Part shown: piece by piece, positions 42,907-52,129 of the stretch | Position numbering within the stretch: position 1 is the stretch's first letter | Layout: each line of letters begins with the position of its first letter | NCBI RefSeq assembly: GCF_003435815.1 | Contig: NZ_QTUV01000001.1 | Coordinates: 324,581 to 388,580 of the forward strand | Direction of reading: 5' to 3' | Length of the DNA stretch: 64,000 nucleotides | Source: Dorea sp. AM10-31 | GTDB lineage: Bacteria; Bacillota; Clostridia; Lachnospirales; Lachnospiraceae | The notes under the pieces: model-generated | Database searches by the model: none | Told to the model about the DNA's origin: nothing | Seen by the model: the letters and a program-made list of their open reading frames with translations, nothing else | Program-made: the position numbers and the translations under genes

Positions 42907-43328
42907 ATGTTGCAGAGTTTGAAGAAAAGTTAGGTATCGGTGCAGAAAGTGGGGATTACCGCATTATCGAAAAGGTGTTGCCTTATGCTGATGAAGTTCA
43001 CGAACATACAAGCGTGTATCAGCTTAACGAATTAGATTTTATGTACCGCCAGCTTTCAAGTGATATGCAGGAAGAATATGTATCACTACTTACGGTGTTT
43101 GAGAATTTAGAAGCACTTTATATTTGCAGGAACGTGATTACGATTTATCCCGACTGCAAAAGCATGATAGATGTTGCAAAGCAAAAGCTGATGAACGACC
43201 CGACATTTAAGCATTTATCCGAGGACTGTCAAGAATATTACTTTGACTTTGAAGCCTACGCTTCTCACTTGCAGGAACACGGGAAATTTTTAGTAACGGA
43301 ACACGGTATCTTTGAACTGCCAGAGTAG
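42825..43328 (+). CDS. ardA: antirestriction protein ArdA, first copy
   Basis: A 167-residue, strongly acidic protein of the ArdA family (WFDLPIDVAEFEEKLGI and IYPDCKSMIDVAKQ). ArdA folds into a rod that mimics bent B-form DNA and blocks type I restriction enzymes, protecting the element when it enters a new cell. Corresponds to Tn916 Orf18. GGACGTGAGG stands before the ATG inside the previous gene. Confidence 0.88.
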   Translation: MQETRVLVETKGTTGEETTSYWFDLPIDVAEFEEKLGIGAESGDYRIIEKVLPYADEVHEHTSVYQLNELDFMYRQLSSDMQEEYVSLLTVFENLEALYICRNVITIYPDCKSMIDVAKQKLMNDPTFKHLSEDCQEYYFDFEAYASHLQEHGKFLVTEHGIFELPE

Positions 43329-43345
43329 GAAATGAGGTGGTACTT

Positions 43346-43849
43346 ATGATTGATGATATGGCGGTTTATATCGCTAATCTTGGCAAATACAATGAGGGCT
43401 ATTTAGTCGGTGCTTGGTTTACATTTCCCATTGACGAGGAAGATGTAAAAGAAAAAATCGGCTTGAATGAACAGTATGAGGAATACGCTATCCATGATAC
43501 TGACAACTTCCCCATTGCGATTGGCGAGTATGTTTCCATTGAAGAACTCAATGAGATGTATGAAATGATAGAGGAACTTCCCGACTATATCGTAGAATGT
43601 CTGGACGAATTTATCAGCCACTACGGGACGCTGGAAGAAGTCGTGGAACATAAGGACGATATTTATTATTATCCCGACTGTGAAACCATGACAGACGTTG
43701 CCTACTACTACATAGACGAATTGCAGGCACTGGGGGATATTCCACCCAGCTTGCAGAACTACATTGACTATGAAGCCTACGGGCGAGATTTGGATATGGG
43801 CGGTTGCTTTATTGAAACAAGCCGAGGTATGTGCGAGATACCATATTAA
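43346..43849 (+). CDS. ardA: antirestriction protein ArdA, second copy
   Basis: A 167-residue ArdA paralogue, 17 bases after the first. YIANLGKYNEGYLVGAWFTF, YYPDCETMTDVAYYYIDE and CFIETSRGMCEIPY are typical ArdA motifs, and it is even more acidic. It is clearly diverged from copy 1, so the pair is not a recent duplication and the two may differ in enzyme range. GAGGTGG precedes the ATG at 43346. Confidence 0.9.
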   Translation: MIDDMAVYIANLGKYNEGYLVGAWFTFPIDEEDVKEKIGLNEQYEEYAIHDTDNFPIAIGEYVSIEELNEMYEMIEELPDYIVECLDEFISHYGTLEEVVEHKDDIYYYPDCETMTDVAYYYIDELQALGDIPPSLQNYIDYEAYGRDLDMGGCFIETSRGMCEIPY

Positions 43850-43902
43850 CGCTGGACGATCAGCGACAAGCATTGTTGCTACTGACAGCGTATTTCTCTT
43901 TT

Positions 43903-43937
43903 AAGGGACAGTCTGAAAATGGCTGTCCTTTTCTATT
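43903..43937 (+). terminator. hairpin with TTTTCTATTT tail before the transfer module
   Basis: AAGGGACAGTC and GGCTGTCCTT form an imperfect stem followed by TTCTATTT and then the AAGGAG site of the TcpE gene. It resembles the hairpin at 34170-34199 and probably reduces or times transcription of the transfer genes. Confidence 0.5.
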
Positions 43938-43957
43938 TTGAAAGGAGCTGAAAGAAC

Positions 43958-44356
43958 TTGAAAAAGATTAAATCTTATACGGGTATCTGGAACGTGGAAA
44001 AAGTCTTGTATGCAATCAATGACTTTAACTTGCCTTTTCCCGTTACCTTTACACAGATTACATGGTTTGTGATTACGGAATTTATCATCATTCTGTTTGG
44101 GGATATTCCCCCACTTTCCATGATTGAGGGAGCATTTCTCAAATACTTCGGTATTCCCGTTGCTCTCACTTGGTTTATGTCGCAGAAAACCTTTGACGGA
44201 AAGAAGCCGTACAGCTTTTTGAAATCACAGATAACCTATGCCCTGCGACCAAAAATCACTTATGCAGGAAAAGCCGTAAAACTGCATAAGCAGACCTTAA
44301 ATGAAACAATCACGGCAGTAAGGAGTGTGAACTATGTTCCCGATAAAATATATTGA
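43958..44356 (+). CDS. TcpE family conjugal transfer membrane protein (Tn916 Orf17-like)
   Basis: A 132-residue protein with two membrane helices (about residues 33-50 and 60-80) and a C-terminal basic domain with FLKSQITYALRPKITYAGKAV. TcpE proteins recruit and organise the VirB4-like ATPase at the conjugation channel. Translation begins at TTG with AAGGAG upstream. Its end overlaps the ATPase start by 23 bases. Confidence 0.85.
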   Translation: MKKIKSYTGIWNVEKVLYAINDFNLPFPVTFTQITWFVITEFIIILFGDIPPLSMIEGAFLKYFGIPVALTWFMSQKTFDGKKPYSFLKSQITYALRPKITYAGKAVKLHKQTLNETITAVRSVNYVPDKIY

Positions 44357-46784
44357 CAACAACCTTGTCTGGAACAAGGACAATGAGGTGTTCGCCTACT
44401 ATGAGCTGATACCGTACAACTATTCTTTCTTATCCGCAGAGCAGAAATTTATCGTGCATGACAGCTTTCGACAGCTCATTGCACAGTCCCGTGAGGGTAA
44501 AATTCATGCGTTGCAGATTGCCACAGAAAGCTCAATACGAAGTATGCAGGAGCAGTCAAAGAAACTGGTAACGGGAAAATTAAAGGAAGTTGCCTACCAG
44601 AAGATAGACGAACAGACCGAAGCGTTAGTATCTATGATTGGGGACAATCAAGTGGACTACCGCTTTTTTCTTGGCTTTAAGCTCATGGTTACAGAAGAAC
44701 AGCTCAATCTGAAGAACATGAAAAAATCGGCGTGGCTGACGTTTGCAGAATTTCTCCATGAAGTGAACCACACGCTGATGAATGATTTTGTTTCCATGCC
44801 GAATGATGAAATCAACCGTTATATGAAAATGGAAAAGTTACTGGAAAATAAAATCTCCCGTCGCTTTAAGGTGCGTCGCTTGGAAATCCATGATTTTGGG
44901 TATCTCATGGAACATCTTTACGGCAGGGACGGTATCGCCTATGAAGATTATGAGTACCAGCTACCAAAGAAGAACTTGCAGAAAGAAACGCTGATAAAAT
45001 ACTACGACCTTATCCGTCCGACAAGATGTGTGATTGAGGAAAGCCAGCGATATTTACGCTTGGAACATGAGGATAAGGAAAGCTATGTGTCCTATTTTAC
45101 CGTCAATGCGATTGTAGGCGAGCTTGATTTTCCGTCAAGCGAAATTTTCTATTTCCAGCAACAGCAATTCACATTCCCCGTTGATACTTCCATGAATGTA
45201 GAAATCGTGGAGAACCGAAAAGCATTAACAACCGTCCGCAACAAGAAAAAGGAATTGAAAGACCTTGACAATCACGCCTATCAAGCTGGAAGTGAAACCA
45301 GCTCAAATGTGGTGGACGCTTTAGACAGCGTGGACGAGCTGGAAACAGACTTAGACCAGAGCAAAGAAAGTATGTATAAGTTAAGCTACGTTATTCGGGT
45401 GTCTGCACCCGATCTTGACGAGCTGAAACGCCGTTGTGATGAAGTCAAGGACTTTTACGATGACCTCAATGTAAAGCTGGTGCGTCCTGCTGGGGATATG
45501 CTGGGGCTTCATTCTGAATTTTTACCAGCCAGCAAGCGATATATCAATGACTATGTGCAGTATGTAAAATCAGATTTTCTAGCAGGGCTTGGTTTTGGTG
45601 CGACACAGCAGTTAGGAGAAACTACGGGTATCTATATGGGCTATTCTGTTGATACGGGAAGAAATGTGTACCTGCAACCGTCCCTTGCCAGTCAAGGTGT
45701 AAAAGGTACAGTTACCAACGCTTTAGCGTCTGCTTTTGTCGGTTCGCTTGGCGGTGGGAAATCGTTCTGTAACAATCTTCTGGTGTATTATGCGGTGCTG
45801 TTTGGCGGTCAAGCACTTCTGTTAGACCCTAAAAGTGAGCGTGGCAACTGGAAAGAAACGCTCCCAGAAATCGCCCATGAAATCAATATCGTAAATCTAA
45901 CCAGCGACAAGGACAATGCAGGACTTCTTGACCCGTTTGTGATAATGAAAAATGTCAAAGACGCTGAAAGTCTGGCAATCGACATCTTGACATTCCTTAC
46001 GGGTATTTCCTCTAGGGACGGCGAAAAATTCCCCGTACTTCGTAAGGCGGTTCGCTCTGTTACCCAGAGCGACCGTCGGGGCTTGCTCCATGTGATAGAT
46101 GAGCTACGCCGTGAAGAAACACCAATAGCAAGAAATATCGCAGACCATATCGACAGCTTCACGGACTACGACTTTGCACATCTGCTGTTTTCGGACGGTA
46201 CGGTGGAAAATGCTATCAGTCTTGACAACCAGCTCAATATCATTCAAGTAGCCGACCTTGTACTGCCAGATAAGGACACGACTTTTGAGGAATACACGAC
46301 CATTGAATTATTGTCGGTGTCTATGCTGATTGTGATTAGTACCTTTGCCCTTGATTTTATCCATTCGGACAGAAGTATTTTTAAGATTGTAGACCTTGAT
46401 GAAGCGTGGGCGTTCTTAAATGTGGCACAAGGCGAAACCTTATCAAATAAGCTGGTGCGTGCTGGACGAGCTATGCAGGCAGGCGTTTATTTCGTTACAC
46501 AATCCTCTGACGATGTATCAAAGGAAAGTCTGAAAAACAATATCGGCTTGAAATTTGCCTTTCGTTCTACTGACATTAACGAGATAAAACAGACCTTAGA
46601 ATTTTTCGGTATCGACAAGGACGACGAAAACAACCAGAAACGCTTGCGTGATTTGGAGAACGGACAATGCTTATTGCAGGACTTATACGGGCGTGTCGGT
46701 GTAGTACAGATACACCCCGTCTTTGAAGAACTGCTACACGCCTTTGATACCAGACCGCCCGTACAGAGAAATGAGGTGGAGTGA
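44334..46784 (+). CDS. VirB4/TraE-like conjugation ATPase (Tn916 Orf16-like)
   Basis: An 816-residue ATPase. The N-terminal part (to about residue 400) is the VirB4-type scaffold; the motor domain has Walker A GSLGGGKS (470-477), LLDPKSERGNW, Walker B VDLDEAWAFL and QAGVYFVTQSSDDVS. It would power assembly of the mating channel and substrate transfer. Its stop codon overlaps the next start codon. Confidence 0.93.
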   Translation: MFPIKYIDNNLVWNKDNEVFAYYELIPYNYSFLSAEQKFIVHDSFRQLIAQSREGKIHALQIATESSIRSMQEQSKKLVTGKLKEVAYQKIDEQTEALVSMIGDNQVDYRFFLGFKLMVTEEQLNLKNMKKSAWLTFAEFLHEVNHTLMNDFVSMPNDEINRYMKMEKLLENKISRRFKVRRLEIHDFGYLMEHLYGRDGIAYEDYEYQLPKKNLQKETLIKYYDLIRPTRCVIEESQRYLRLEHEDKESYVSYFTVNAIVGELDFPSSEIFYFQQQQFTFPVDTSMNVEIVENRKALTTVRNKKKELKDLDNHAYQAGSETSSNVVDALDSVDELETDLDQSKESMYKLSYVIRVSAPDLDELKRRCDEVKDFYDDLNVKLVRPAGDMLGLHSEFLPASKRYINDYVQYVKSDFLAGLGFGATQQLGETTGIYMGYSVDTGRNVYLQPSLASQGVKGTVTNALASAFVGSLGGGKSFCNNLLVYYAVLFGGQALLLDPKSERGNWKETLPEIAHEINIVNLTSDKDNAGLLDPFVIMKNVKDAESLAIDILTFLTGISSRDGEKFPVLRKAVRSVTQSDRRGLLHVIDELRREETPIARNIADHIDSFTDYDFAHLLFSDGTVENAISLDNQLNIIQVADLVLPDKDTTFEEYTTIELLSVSMLIVISTFALDFIHSDRSIFKIVDLDEAWAFLNVAQGETLSNKLVRAGRAMQAGVYFVTQSSDDVSKESLKNNIGLKFAFRSTDINEIKQTLEFFGIDKDDENNQKRLRDLENGQCLLQDLYGRVGVVQIHPVFEELLHAFDTRPPVQRNEVE

Positions 46785-49003
46785 TGAAAGAAAGGATAAA
46801 AGGTGCGTTCACTAAAAAGAAGATACTACACTTTCTAAAAATAGCTCTGTTCGTGGTGGCACTCTCCCTTATCCTGCTTTCACTTTTGGGGACGGTGGCT
46901 CATGCGACGGGACTTGTGGACGATACCATAAACGCAGAAAATCTTTACTCAAAATATCCGTTGTCGAATTATCAGCTTGATTTTTATGTGGATAATAGCT
47001 GGTCGTGGTTGCCGTGGAACTGGCTGGACGGGATTGGAAAATCGGTACAGTATGGGCTTTATTGCATTACCAACTTTGTCTGGACTATCAGTTTATATTT
47101 GAGTAATGCAACGGGCTATGTGGTGCAGGAAGCCTACAAACTTGATTTTATTAACGATATGGCAGACAGTATCGGAAAAAGCATACAGACCTTAGCAGGC
47201 GTAACGCAGAACGGTTTTTCCAGCTCTGGCTTTTATGTTGGTTTCCTGCTTCTCATTATCTTAGTGGTGGGACTTTATGTTGCCTATACGGGACTTATCA
47301 AACGGGAAACCAGCAAGGCACTTCATGCCGTTATCAACTTTGTTGTGGTGTTCGTGCTGTCGGCTTCTTTTATTGCCTATGCTCCCGATTACATCAAGAA
47401 GATAAATGAGTTTTCATCAGACATCAGTACCGCTTCTTTGGACTTGGGAACAAAAATCATGCTCCCCAACTCTGACAGCGAGGGCAAGGACAGCGTGGAC
47501 TTGATACGGGACAGCTTATTTTCTATTCAAGTGGAACAGCCGTGGCTACTCTTACAATTCGGGAACAGCAACGCAGAGGAAATCGGAACAGACCGTGTGG
47601 TCGCTCTGGTATCGGCAAGCCCAGAGGACGAGGACGGGAAAACCAGAGAAGAAGTCGTGAAAACAGAAATTGAGGACAATGACAACAACAATCTGACGAT
47701 ACCGCAGGTCGTGAACCGTTTAGGCATGGTGTTCTTCCTATTGTTCTTCAATTTAGGGATAACGATATTTGTATTCTTGCTTACGGGCATGATGTTGTTT
47801 AGCCAGATACTTTTTATTATCTTTTCAATGTTTTTACCTATCAGTTTTCTTCTTTCTATGATACCCAGTCAAGAAAATCTGGCAAAGCAGGCAATCGTGA
47901 GGGTGTTTAATACCATAATGACACGGGCAGGAATAACGCTCATTGTAACGGTGGCGTTCAGCATTTCCAGTATGTTTTATAACATATCCACGGACTATCC
48001 TTTCTTTATGGTAGCGTTCTTACAGATAGTGTGTTTCGCTGGTATCTACATGAAGCTGGGCGACTTAATGAGTATGTTCTCTTTGAACGCTAACGACAGT
48101 CAAAGCATGGGACGAAGAATTTTCCGCAGACCATATCTGTTTATGCGACATAGGGCTAGAAGAATGGAGCGACGCATGGCTAGAGCTGTTAGTCATGGAA
48201 GTATGGTTGGAGCTGGCACAGGTGCGGTTACGGGAGCTATGCTATCGGGTAATGGTTCTTCAAGGAGTAATCCTCAAAAAGATAAACGTACTTTTTCACG
48301 AAGCAACACTTCTTCCAGTTTTGGAAATCGTGCTGGTTCTGCTGTCGGTGCTGTCTTAGATACGAAAAATAAAGTAAAAGACAAGGCAAATGCTGTCAAA
48401 GAGAATATCAAGGATATGCCGACACAGACCGCTTATGCGGTGTATTCCGCAAAGGAAAAGGCAAAGTCCAGCGTGTCCGACTTTAAGCGTGGCATGGTGC
48501 AGGAACAGCAGTCCAGACAGACGGGACGTTTGGAAAAGCAGGAACAGCATAAGAAAAATATCGCTGACAAACGTATGGAGCTTCAAAAGGCACAAGAAGC
48601 AAAGCAGGTACAGCGAAAGGCTGACGGATCAGCGACAACGGGAGCTACCCGTCCCCATGAGCGACCAGCCACAGCTTCAACCATTCCAAAGCCGAGTGCG
48701 GAAAAAATGCAGGAAGTCAAACGCCCTGCCACAGCGACCACTTCAAAAGCAAGCGAGCCAGTCAAGACAAGCGTTATCAAAGAGCGTCCGCTATCTTCTG
48801 GTGCTTCTGATAGAAAAGCAACCCAGCTTACACAGCAAGTACATAGGCAGAATGTAGAAAAAGTAGTATTGCAGGAAACACGCCAGAATTACACCAAAGA
48901 CCGCAGGAAAAAGGTTCAGCAGACCCATAGCGTCCAGAAGAACCAACAGACCATAGAGAAAAGCCGTAATCTTGTAACGAAGAAAGGACAGAAGAAAAAA
49001 TGA
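46784..49003 (+). CDS. TcpH/Orf15-like mating-channel membrane protein
   Basis: A 739-residue protein. It has an N-terminal membrane helix, a periplasm-like loop with many aromatic residues, and about six more helices (to about residue 440). A long cytosolic tail (445-739) is rich in Lys, Gln, Arg, Ala and Ser and probably disordered. This fits the CD3337/EF1877-type mobilome proteins and VirB6-like channel components. GAGGTGGA precedes the ATG at 46784, which overlaps the upstream stop codon. Confidence 0.88.
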   Translation: MKERIKGAFTKKKILHFLKIALFVVALSLILLSLLGTVAHATGLVDDTINAENLYSKYPLSNYQLDFYVDNSWSWLPWNWLDGIGKSVQYGLYCITNFVWTISLYLSNATGYVVQEAYKLDFINDMADSIGKSIQTLAGVTQNGFSSSGFYVGFLLLIILVVGLYVAYTGLIKRETSKALHAVINFVVVFVLSASFIAYAPDYIKKINEFSSDISTASLDLGTKIMLPNSDSEGKDSVDLIRDSLFSIQVEQPWLLLQFGNSNAEEIGTDRVVALVSASPEDEDGKTREEVVKTEIEDNDNNNLTIPQVVNRLGMVFFLLFFNLGITIFVFLLTGMMLFSQILFIIFSMFLPISFLLSMIPSQENLAKQAIVRVFNTIMTRAGITLIVTVAFSISSMFYNISTDYPFFMVAFLQIVCFAGIYMKLGDLMSMFSLNANDSQSMGRRIFRRPYLFMRHRARRMERRMARAVSHGSMVGAGTGAVTGAMLSGNGSSRSNPQKDKRTFSRSNTSSSFGNRAGSAVGAVLDTKNKVKDKANAVKENIKDMPTQTAYAVYSAKEKAKSSVSDFKRGMVQEQQSRQTGRLEKQEQHKKNIADKRMELQKAQEAKQVQRKADGSATTGATRPHERPATASTIPKPSAEKMQEVKRPATATTSKASEPVKTSVIKERPLSSGASDRKATQLTQQVHRQNVEKVVLQETRQNYTKDRRKKVQQTHSVQKNQQTIEKSRNLVTKKGQKKK

Positions 49004-50007
49004 AACTGAAACATATCGCTATCATTGGCAGTCTGTTTCCTATCCTCTTTTCTCTGGTGCTTTTCTTTGGTGTCCTCATTAGTGCGGACAGCGACGATGA
49101 GAACAGCAATTTTTCTTCTGGCATTACGGGTATGAACCTATCCGCAGAAGTCTTGAAACATCAGCCTATGGTGGAAAAGTACGCCAGAGAAAACGGTATC
49201 TCCGAGTATGTCAATGTGCTACTTGCTATCATTCAAGTAGAAAGTGGCGGTACGGCAGAAGATGTTATGCAGAGTTCGGAAAGTCTGGGTTTACCGCCCA
49301 ACTCTTTAGATACGGAAAGCTCAATCAAGCAGGGATGTAAGTATTTTGCGTCCCTGCTTTCTTCCTGCAAAAATCAAGGTATCGACGACTTGAATGTAGC
49401 AATACAGTCTTATAACTATGGCGGTGGCTATGTGGGATATGTGGCAGGAAAAGGAAAAAAACACACTTTTAATCTTGCAGAGAGCTTCGCCCGTGAGAAA
49501 TCGGGTGGAAAGAAAGTAACCTACACCAACCCGATAGCCGTTGCTAAGAACGGGGGCTGGCGGTATGGCTATGGAAATATGTTCTATGTGGAAGTAGTCA
49601 ATCAGTATTTAGCAGTTCCGCAGGTATCGGGAGAACTGGCACAAAAGGTAATGAATGAAGCGTTGAAATATCAAGGCTGGAAGTATGTGTATGGTGGCAG
49701 TAACCCGAATACTTCCTTTGATTGTTCGGGGCTGACGCAATGGTGCTATGGAAAAGCTGGTGTTTCCTTACCGAGAACAGCACAAGCACAGTATGACGCC
49801 ACCCAACATCTTCCACTCTCGCAGGCAAAGGCTGGGGACTTGGTATTTTTCCATTCTACCTATAACGCTGGAAGTTATGTAACACACGTCGGTATTCTTG
49901 TTTCGCCGACGCAGATGTACCACGCAGGAAATCCGATAGGATATGCAGACCTAAATAATAGTTACTGGCAACAGCACTTAATCGGTGCAGGACGAGTAAA
50001 ACAATAG
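49000..50007 (+). CDS. bifunctional lytic transglycosylase / NlpC-P60 hydrolase (Tn916 Orf14-like)
   Basis: A 335-residue cell-wall enzyme. N-terminal membrane anchor (about residues 8-28), a lysozyme-like transglycosylase domain (about 45-190) with catalytic Glu81 in IIQVESGG, and an NlpC/P60 peptidase domain (about 212-333) with Cys242 (DCSGL) and His296 (THVGIL). It would open the peptidoglycan so the conjugation channel can cross. It overlaps the previous gene by 4 bases. Confidence 0.94.
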   Translation: MKLKHIAIIGSLFPILFSLVLFFGVLISADSDDENSNFSSGITGMNLSAEVLKHQPMVEKYARENGISEYVNVLLAIIQVESGGTAEDVMQSSESLGLPPNSLDTESSIKQGCKYFASLLSSCKNQGIDDLNVAIQSYNYGGGYVGYVAGKGKKHTFNLAESFAREKSGGKKVTYTNPIAVAKNGGWRYGYGNMFYVEVVNQYLAVPQVSGELAQKVMNEALKYQGWKYVYGGSNPNTSFDCSGLTQWCYGKAGVSLPRTAQAQYDATQHLPLSQAKAGDLVFFHSTYNAGSYVTHVGILVSPTQMYHAGNPIGYADLNNSYWQQHLIGAGRVKQ

Positions 50008-50024
50008 AAAGTGAGGATAACATT

Positions 50025-50927
50025 ATGTTTAAGAAGAATAAGAAACAGACAGAAAATGTCAAAGAAAAAAAGGTGCGTACTGTCAAGGTAGGCACACATC
50101 AGAAAACCGTGATTGCGTTGTGGGTGGTGCTTCTCGCAAGCGTGAGCTTTGGGGTATATAAAAATTTTACCGCTATCGACCAGCACACCACCCATGAAAA
50201 AGAAATCATTGAACTTCGCTTGCAGGACACCAACGGGATAGAAAATTTCGTGAAGAACTTTGCGAAGTCCTATTACACATGGAATAACAGCAAAGAAGCG
50301 ATTGAAGCAAGAACGCAGGCAATCAACGGTTATCTGACAAAGGAATTGCAGGACTTGAATGTTGATACAATCAGAACCGACATACCGACCAGCTCCACAG
50401 TTACAGATGTGATTGTATGGCATATCGAGCAATCGGGAACGGACACTTTTTCTGCTACCTACGAAGTAGATCAGCAGATAAAAGAGGGAGAACAGACAAG
50501 CAATGTCAAGGCAACCTATACCGTAAAAGTCCATGTGGACGCTGACGGGGATATGGTAATCGTTCAGAACCCTACCCTTGCACCAGCAATCGAAAAATCA
50601 GACTATGAGCCTAAGACACCAGAAGCAGACGCAAGCGTGGACGCTGATACCGTAAACGACGCTACCGCATTTCTGGAAACATTCTTTAAGCTGTACCCAA
50701 CAGCCACAGAAAAAGAGCTTGCCTACTATGTAGCTGGAAATGTGATTGAACCTATCGGCAGGGACTACCTTTATTCTGAATTGGTAAACCCTATCTTTAC
50801 AAAGGACGGGGACAATGTGAAAGTCAAGGTTGCTGTGAAATTCCTTGATAATCAGACAAAGGCAACGCAGGTATCGCAGTATGAGCTTGTGTTACAAAAA
50901 GATAGTAACTGGAAGATTGTAGGATAA
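50025..50927 (+). CDS. TcpC conjugal transfer protein (Tn916 Orf13-like)
   Basis: A 300-residue protein: one membrane helix (about residues 23-45; VIALWVVLLASVSFGVYKNF) and an outside part of two NTF2-like domains, as in the VirB8-related TcpC. The two domains are about 85-190 and 205-300. It is thought to help assemble the mating channel. It is the last gene of the transfer module and is followed by the bidirectional hairpin. Confidence 0.9.
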   Translation: MFKKNKKQTENVKEKKVRTVKVGTHQKTVIALWVVLLASVSFGVYKNFTAIDQHTTHEKEIIELRLQDTNGIENFVKNFAKSYYTWNNSKEAIEARTQAINGYLTKELQDLNVDTIRTDIPTSSTVTDVIVWHIEQSGTDTFSATYEVDQQIKEGEQTSNVKATYTVKVHVDADGDMVIVQNPTLAPAIEKSDYEPKTPEADASVDADTVNDATAFLETFFKLYPTATEKELAYYVAGNVIEPIGRDYLYSELVNPIFTKDGDNVKVKVAVKFLDNQTKATQVSQYELVLQKDSNWKIVG

Positions 50928-50940
50928 ATGATATAAAAAG

Positions 50941-50990
50941 ACCGTAGCCTGTAATACACATTTATGTGCCTTACAGCTACGGTTATTTTT
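50941..50990. terminator. bidirectional terminator between tcpC and the XRE gene
   Basis: ACCGTAG (50941-50947) pairs with CTACGGT (50977-50983), CTGTAA with TTACAG, and an inner CACAT/ATGTG stem completes a 43-base hairpin, followed by TATTTTT. The stem overlaps the very end of the XRE gene on the minus strand. Confidence 0.8.
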
Positions 50991-51345
50991 GAAATTGATT
51001 GCGTATATCCTTGTCTTTACGAAACGCTATTTTAGCGGACTTCATTAAATCTACTAAGAAACGTACTTCGTATTCATCACAGTCTGAAAAAATATCTTTT
51101 GCTTCTTTTTCAAAAATGATTTTAGAAGCAATCACATTATCGCATAAAAGAGTATCGACTGATACAGAAAGTGCATTGGCAATCGCAATCAAGGTTGGTA
51201 AACTGACTTTTGTTTTTCCTGTTTCTACATTACTCATGTGAGCTGGTGTAATGTCTATAAGGTCGGCAACGGTTTCTTGTGTTACGCCCTTTTTAATTCT
51301 TGCAATTTTAATACGCTGTCCGATTGCTTTGTAATCAACTTCCAC
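50983..51345 (-). CDS. XRE-family transcriptional regulator
   Basis: A 120-residue protein with an N-terminal helix-turn-helix (about residues 8-62; IGQRIKIARIKKGVTQETVAD and SNVETGKTKVSLPTL) and a C-terminal extension of unknown role. Regulators of this type sit in the control block of Tn916-like elements and are candidates to repress the transfer or cargo genes. It is convergent with tcpC. Confidence 0.85.
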   Translation of the reverse strand: MEVDYKAIGQRIKIARIKKGVTQETVADLIDITPAHMSNVETGKTKVSLPTLIAIANALSVSVDTLLCDNVIASKIIFEKEAKDIFSDCDEYEVRFLVDLMKSAKIAFRKDKDIRNQFQK

Positions 51346-51494
51346 AGTTTCCTCTCCTTTCCTGCTTTTTTATATTGTAACCATTCACAGAGTGTAATAT
51401 AATACTCTGTGTAAATGAACAATTCTTTCAGTATATATCCAGGCTAAAAAGTTTAAAATATGGAAGAATATAAATGCAAAGGGGGTATGTCTAT

Positions 51495-51719
51495 ATGTTA
51501 AGATTTCGTAAAAAGGATAGCAAAGAGCTTATAAAAAGAATGGCTAAAACAAATGGCTGTTCGGTATCTGAAATTCGCAGAGAAATGCAGTATGCTATTG
51601 ATGAAGCTAGAAATAGTAATGACCCAAACAAGCAAGCGGAATTTCAACGTTTATTTGGAAATAAGATACCCAGTCCAGAAGAATTTATTTGTGTAGTTAG
51701 CAAGAATTTAAAATTTTAG
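51495..51719 (+). CDS. Spo0A C-terminal-like small DNA-binding protein
   Basis: A 74-residue protein whose KRMAKTNGCSVSEIRREMQY, ARNSNDPNKQAEFQRLFGNK and PSPEEFICVVSKNL resemble the DNA-binding domain of Spo0A: helix-turn-helix followed by the conserved xxPTnxEFIamvadkL end. No receiver domain is present. The ATG at 51495 is preceded by AAAGGGGG. It could act on the element or on host 0A boxes. Function is inference. Confidence 0.6.
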   Translation: MLRFRKKDSKELIKRMAKTNGCSVSEIRREMQYAIDEARNSNDPNKQAEFQRLFGNKIPSPEEFICVVSKNLKF

Positions 51720-51738
51720 TAAATACGGAGCGTGAACA

Positions 51739-52092
51739 ATGAAAAAAGCAGAAACGCAGGAACAGGAATTTTTGGAAGTTTGTTCTTCTTACGACTATGA
51801 CCTTTTAACTGGAAAGAGAGAAATGACATTAAAAGACTATGAACGAATTACTTATTTAGTGGGTTCTCTTGGATATAGTCAATATCTTCAAATCCTTATT
51901 GGAAAATATATGGACTTAGCACAAGCTGACGAAGAACGAGAAGAAAGAGAACATGAAATATATTTAGAATACCCAGAGTATTATGAGGACGAGGGAATTT
52001 TGGAAGAAGAAGAAAAATGGCTGGAAGAATTTTTAAATCAACTTCCAGAGAAGAAAAGAGAATATTTTGAAAAACTTATAAAAGAGAGTTAA
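51739..52092 (+). CDS. hypothetical acidic helical protein
   Basis: A 117-residue protein rich in Glu (tract EEREEREHEIYLEYPEYYED), predicted mostly helical, with no signal or membrane segment. A GGAG site precedes the ATG. It starts 19 bases after the Spo0A-C-like gene and probably shares its transcript. I do not recognise a family. Confidence 0.6.
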   Translation: MKKAETQEQEFLEVCSSYDYDLLTGKREMTLKDYERITYLVGSLGYSQYLQILIGKYMDLAQADEEREEREHEIYLEYPEYYEDEGILEEEEKWLEEFLNQLPEKKREYFEKLIKES

Positions 52093-52129
52093 AGCTACTA
52101 AAAAAAGTTACTGTATTCAGATGTTCTGA

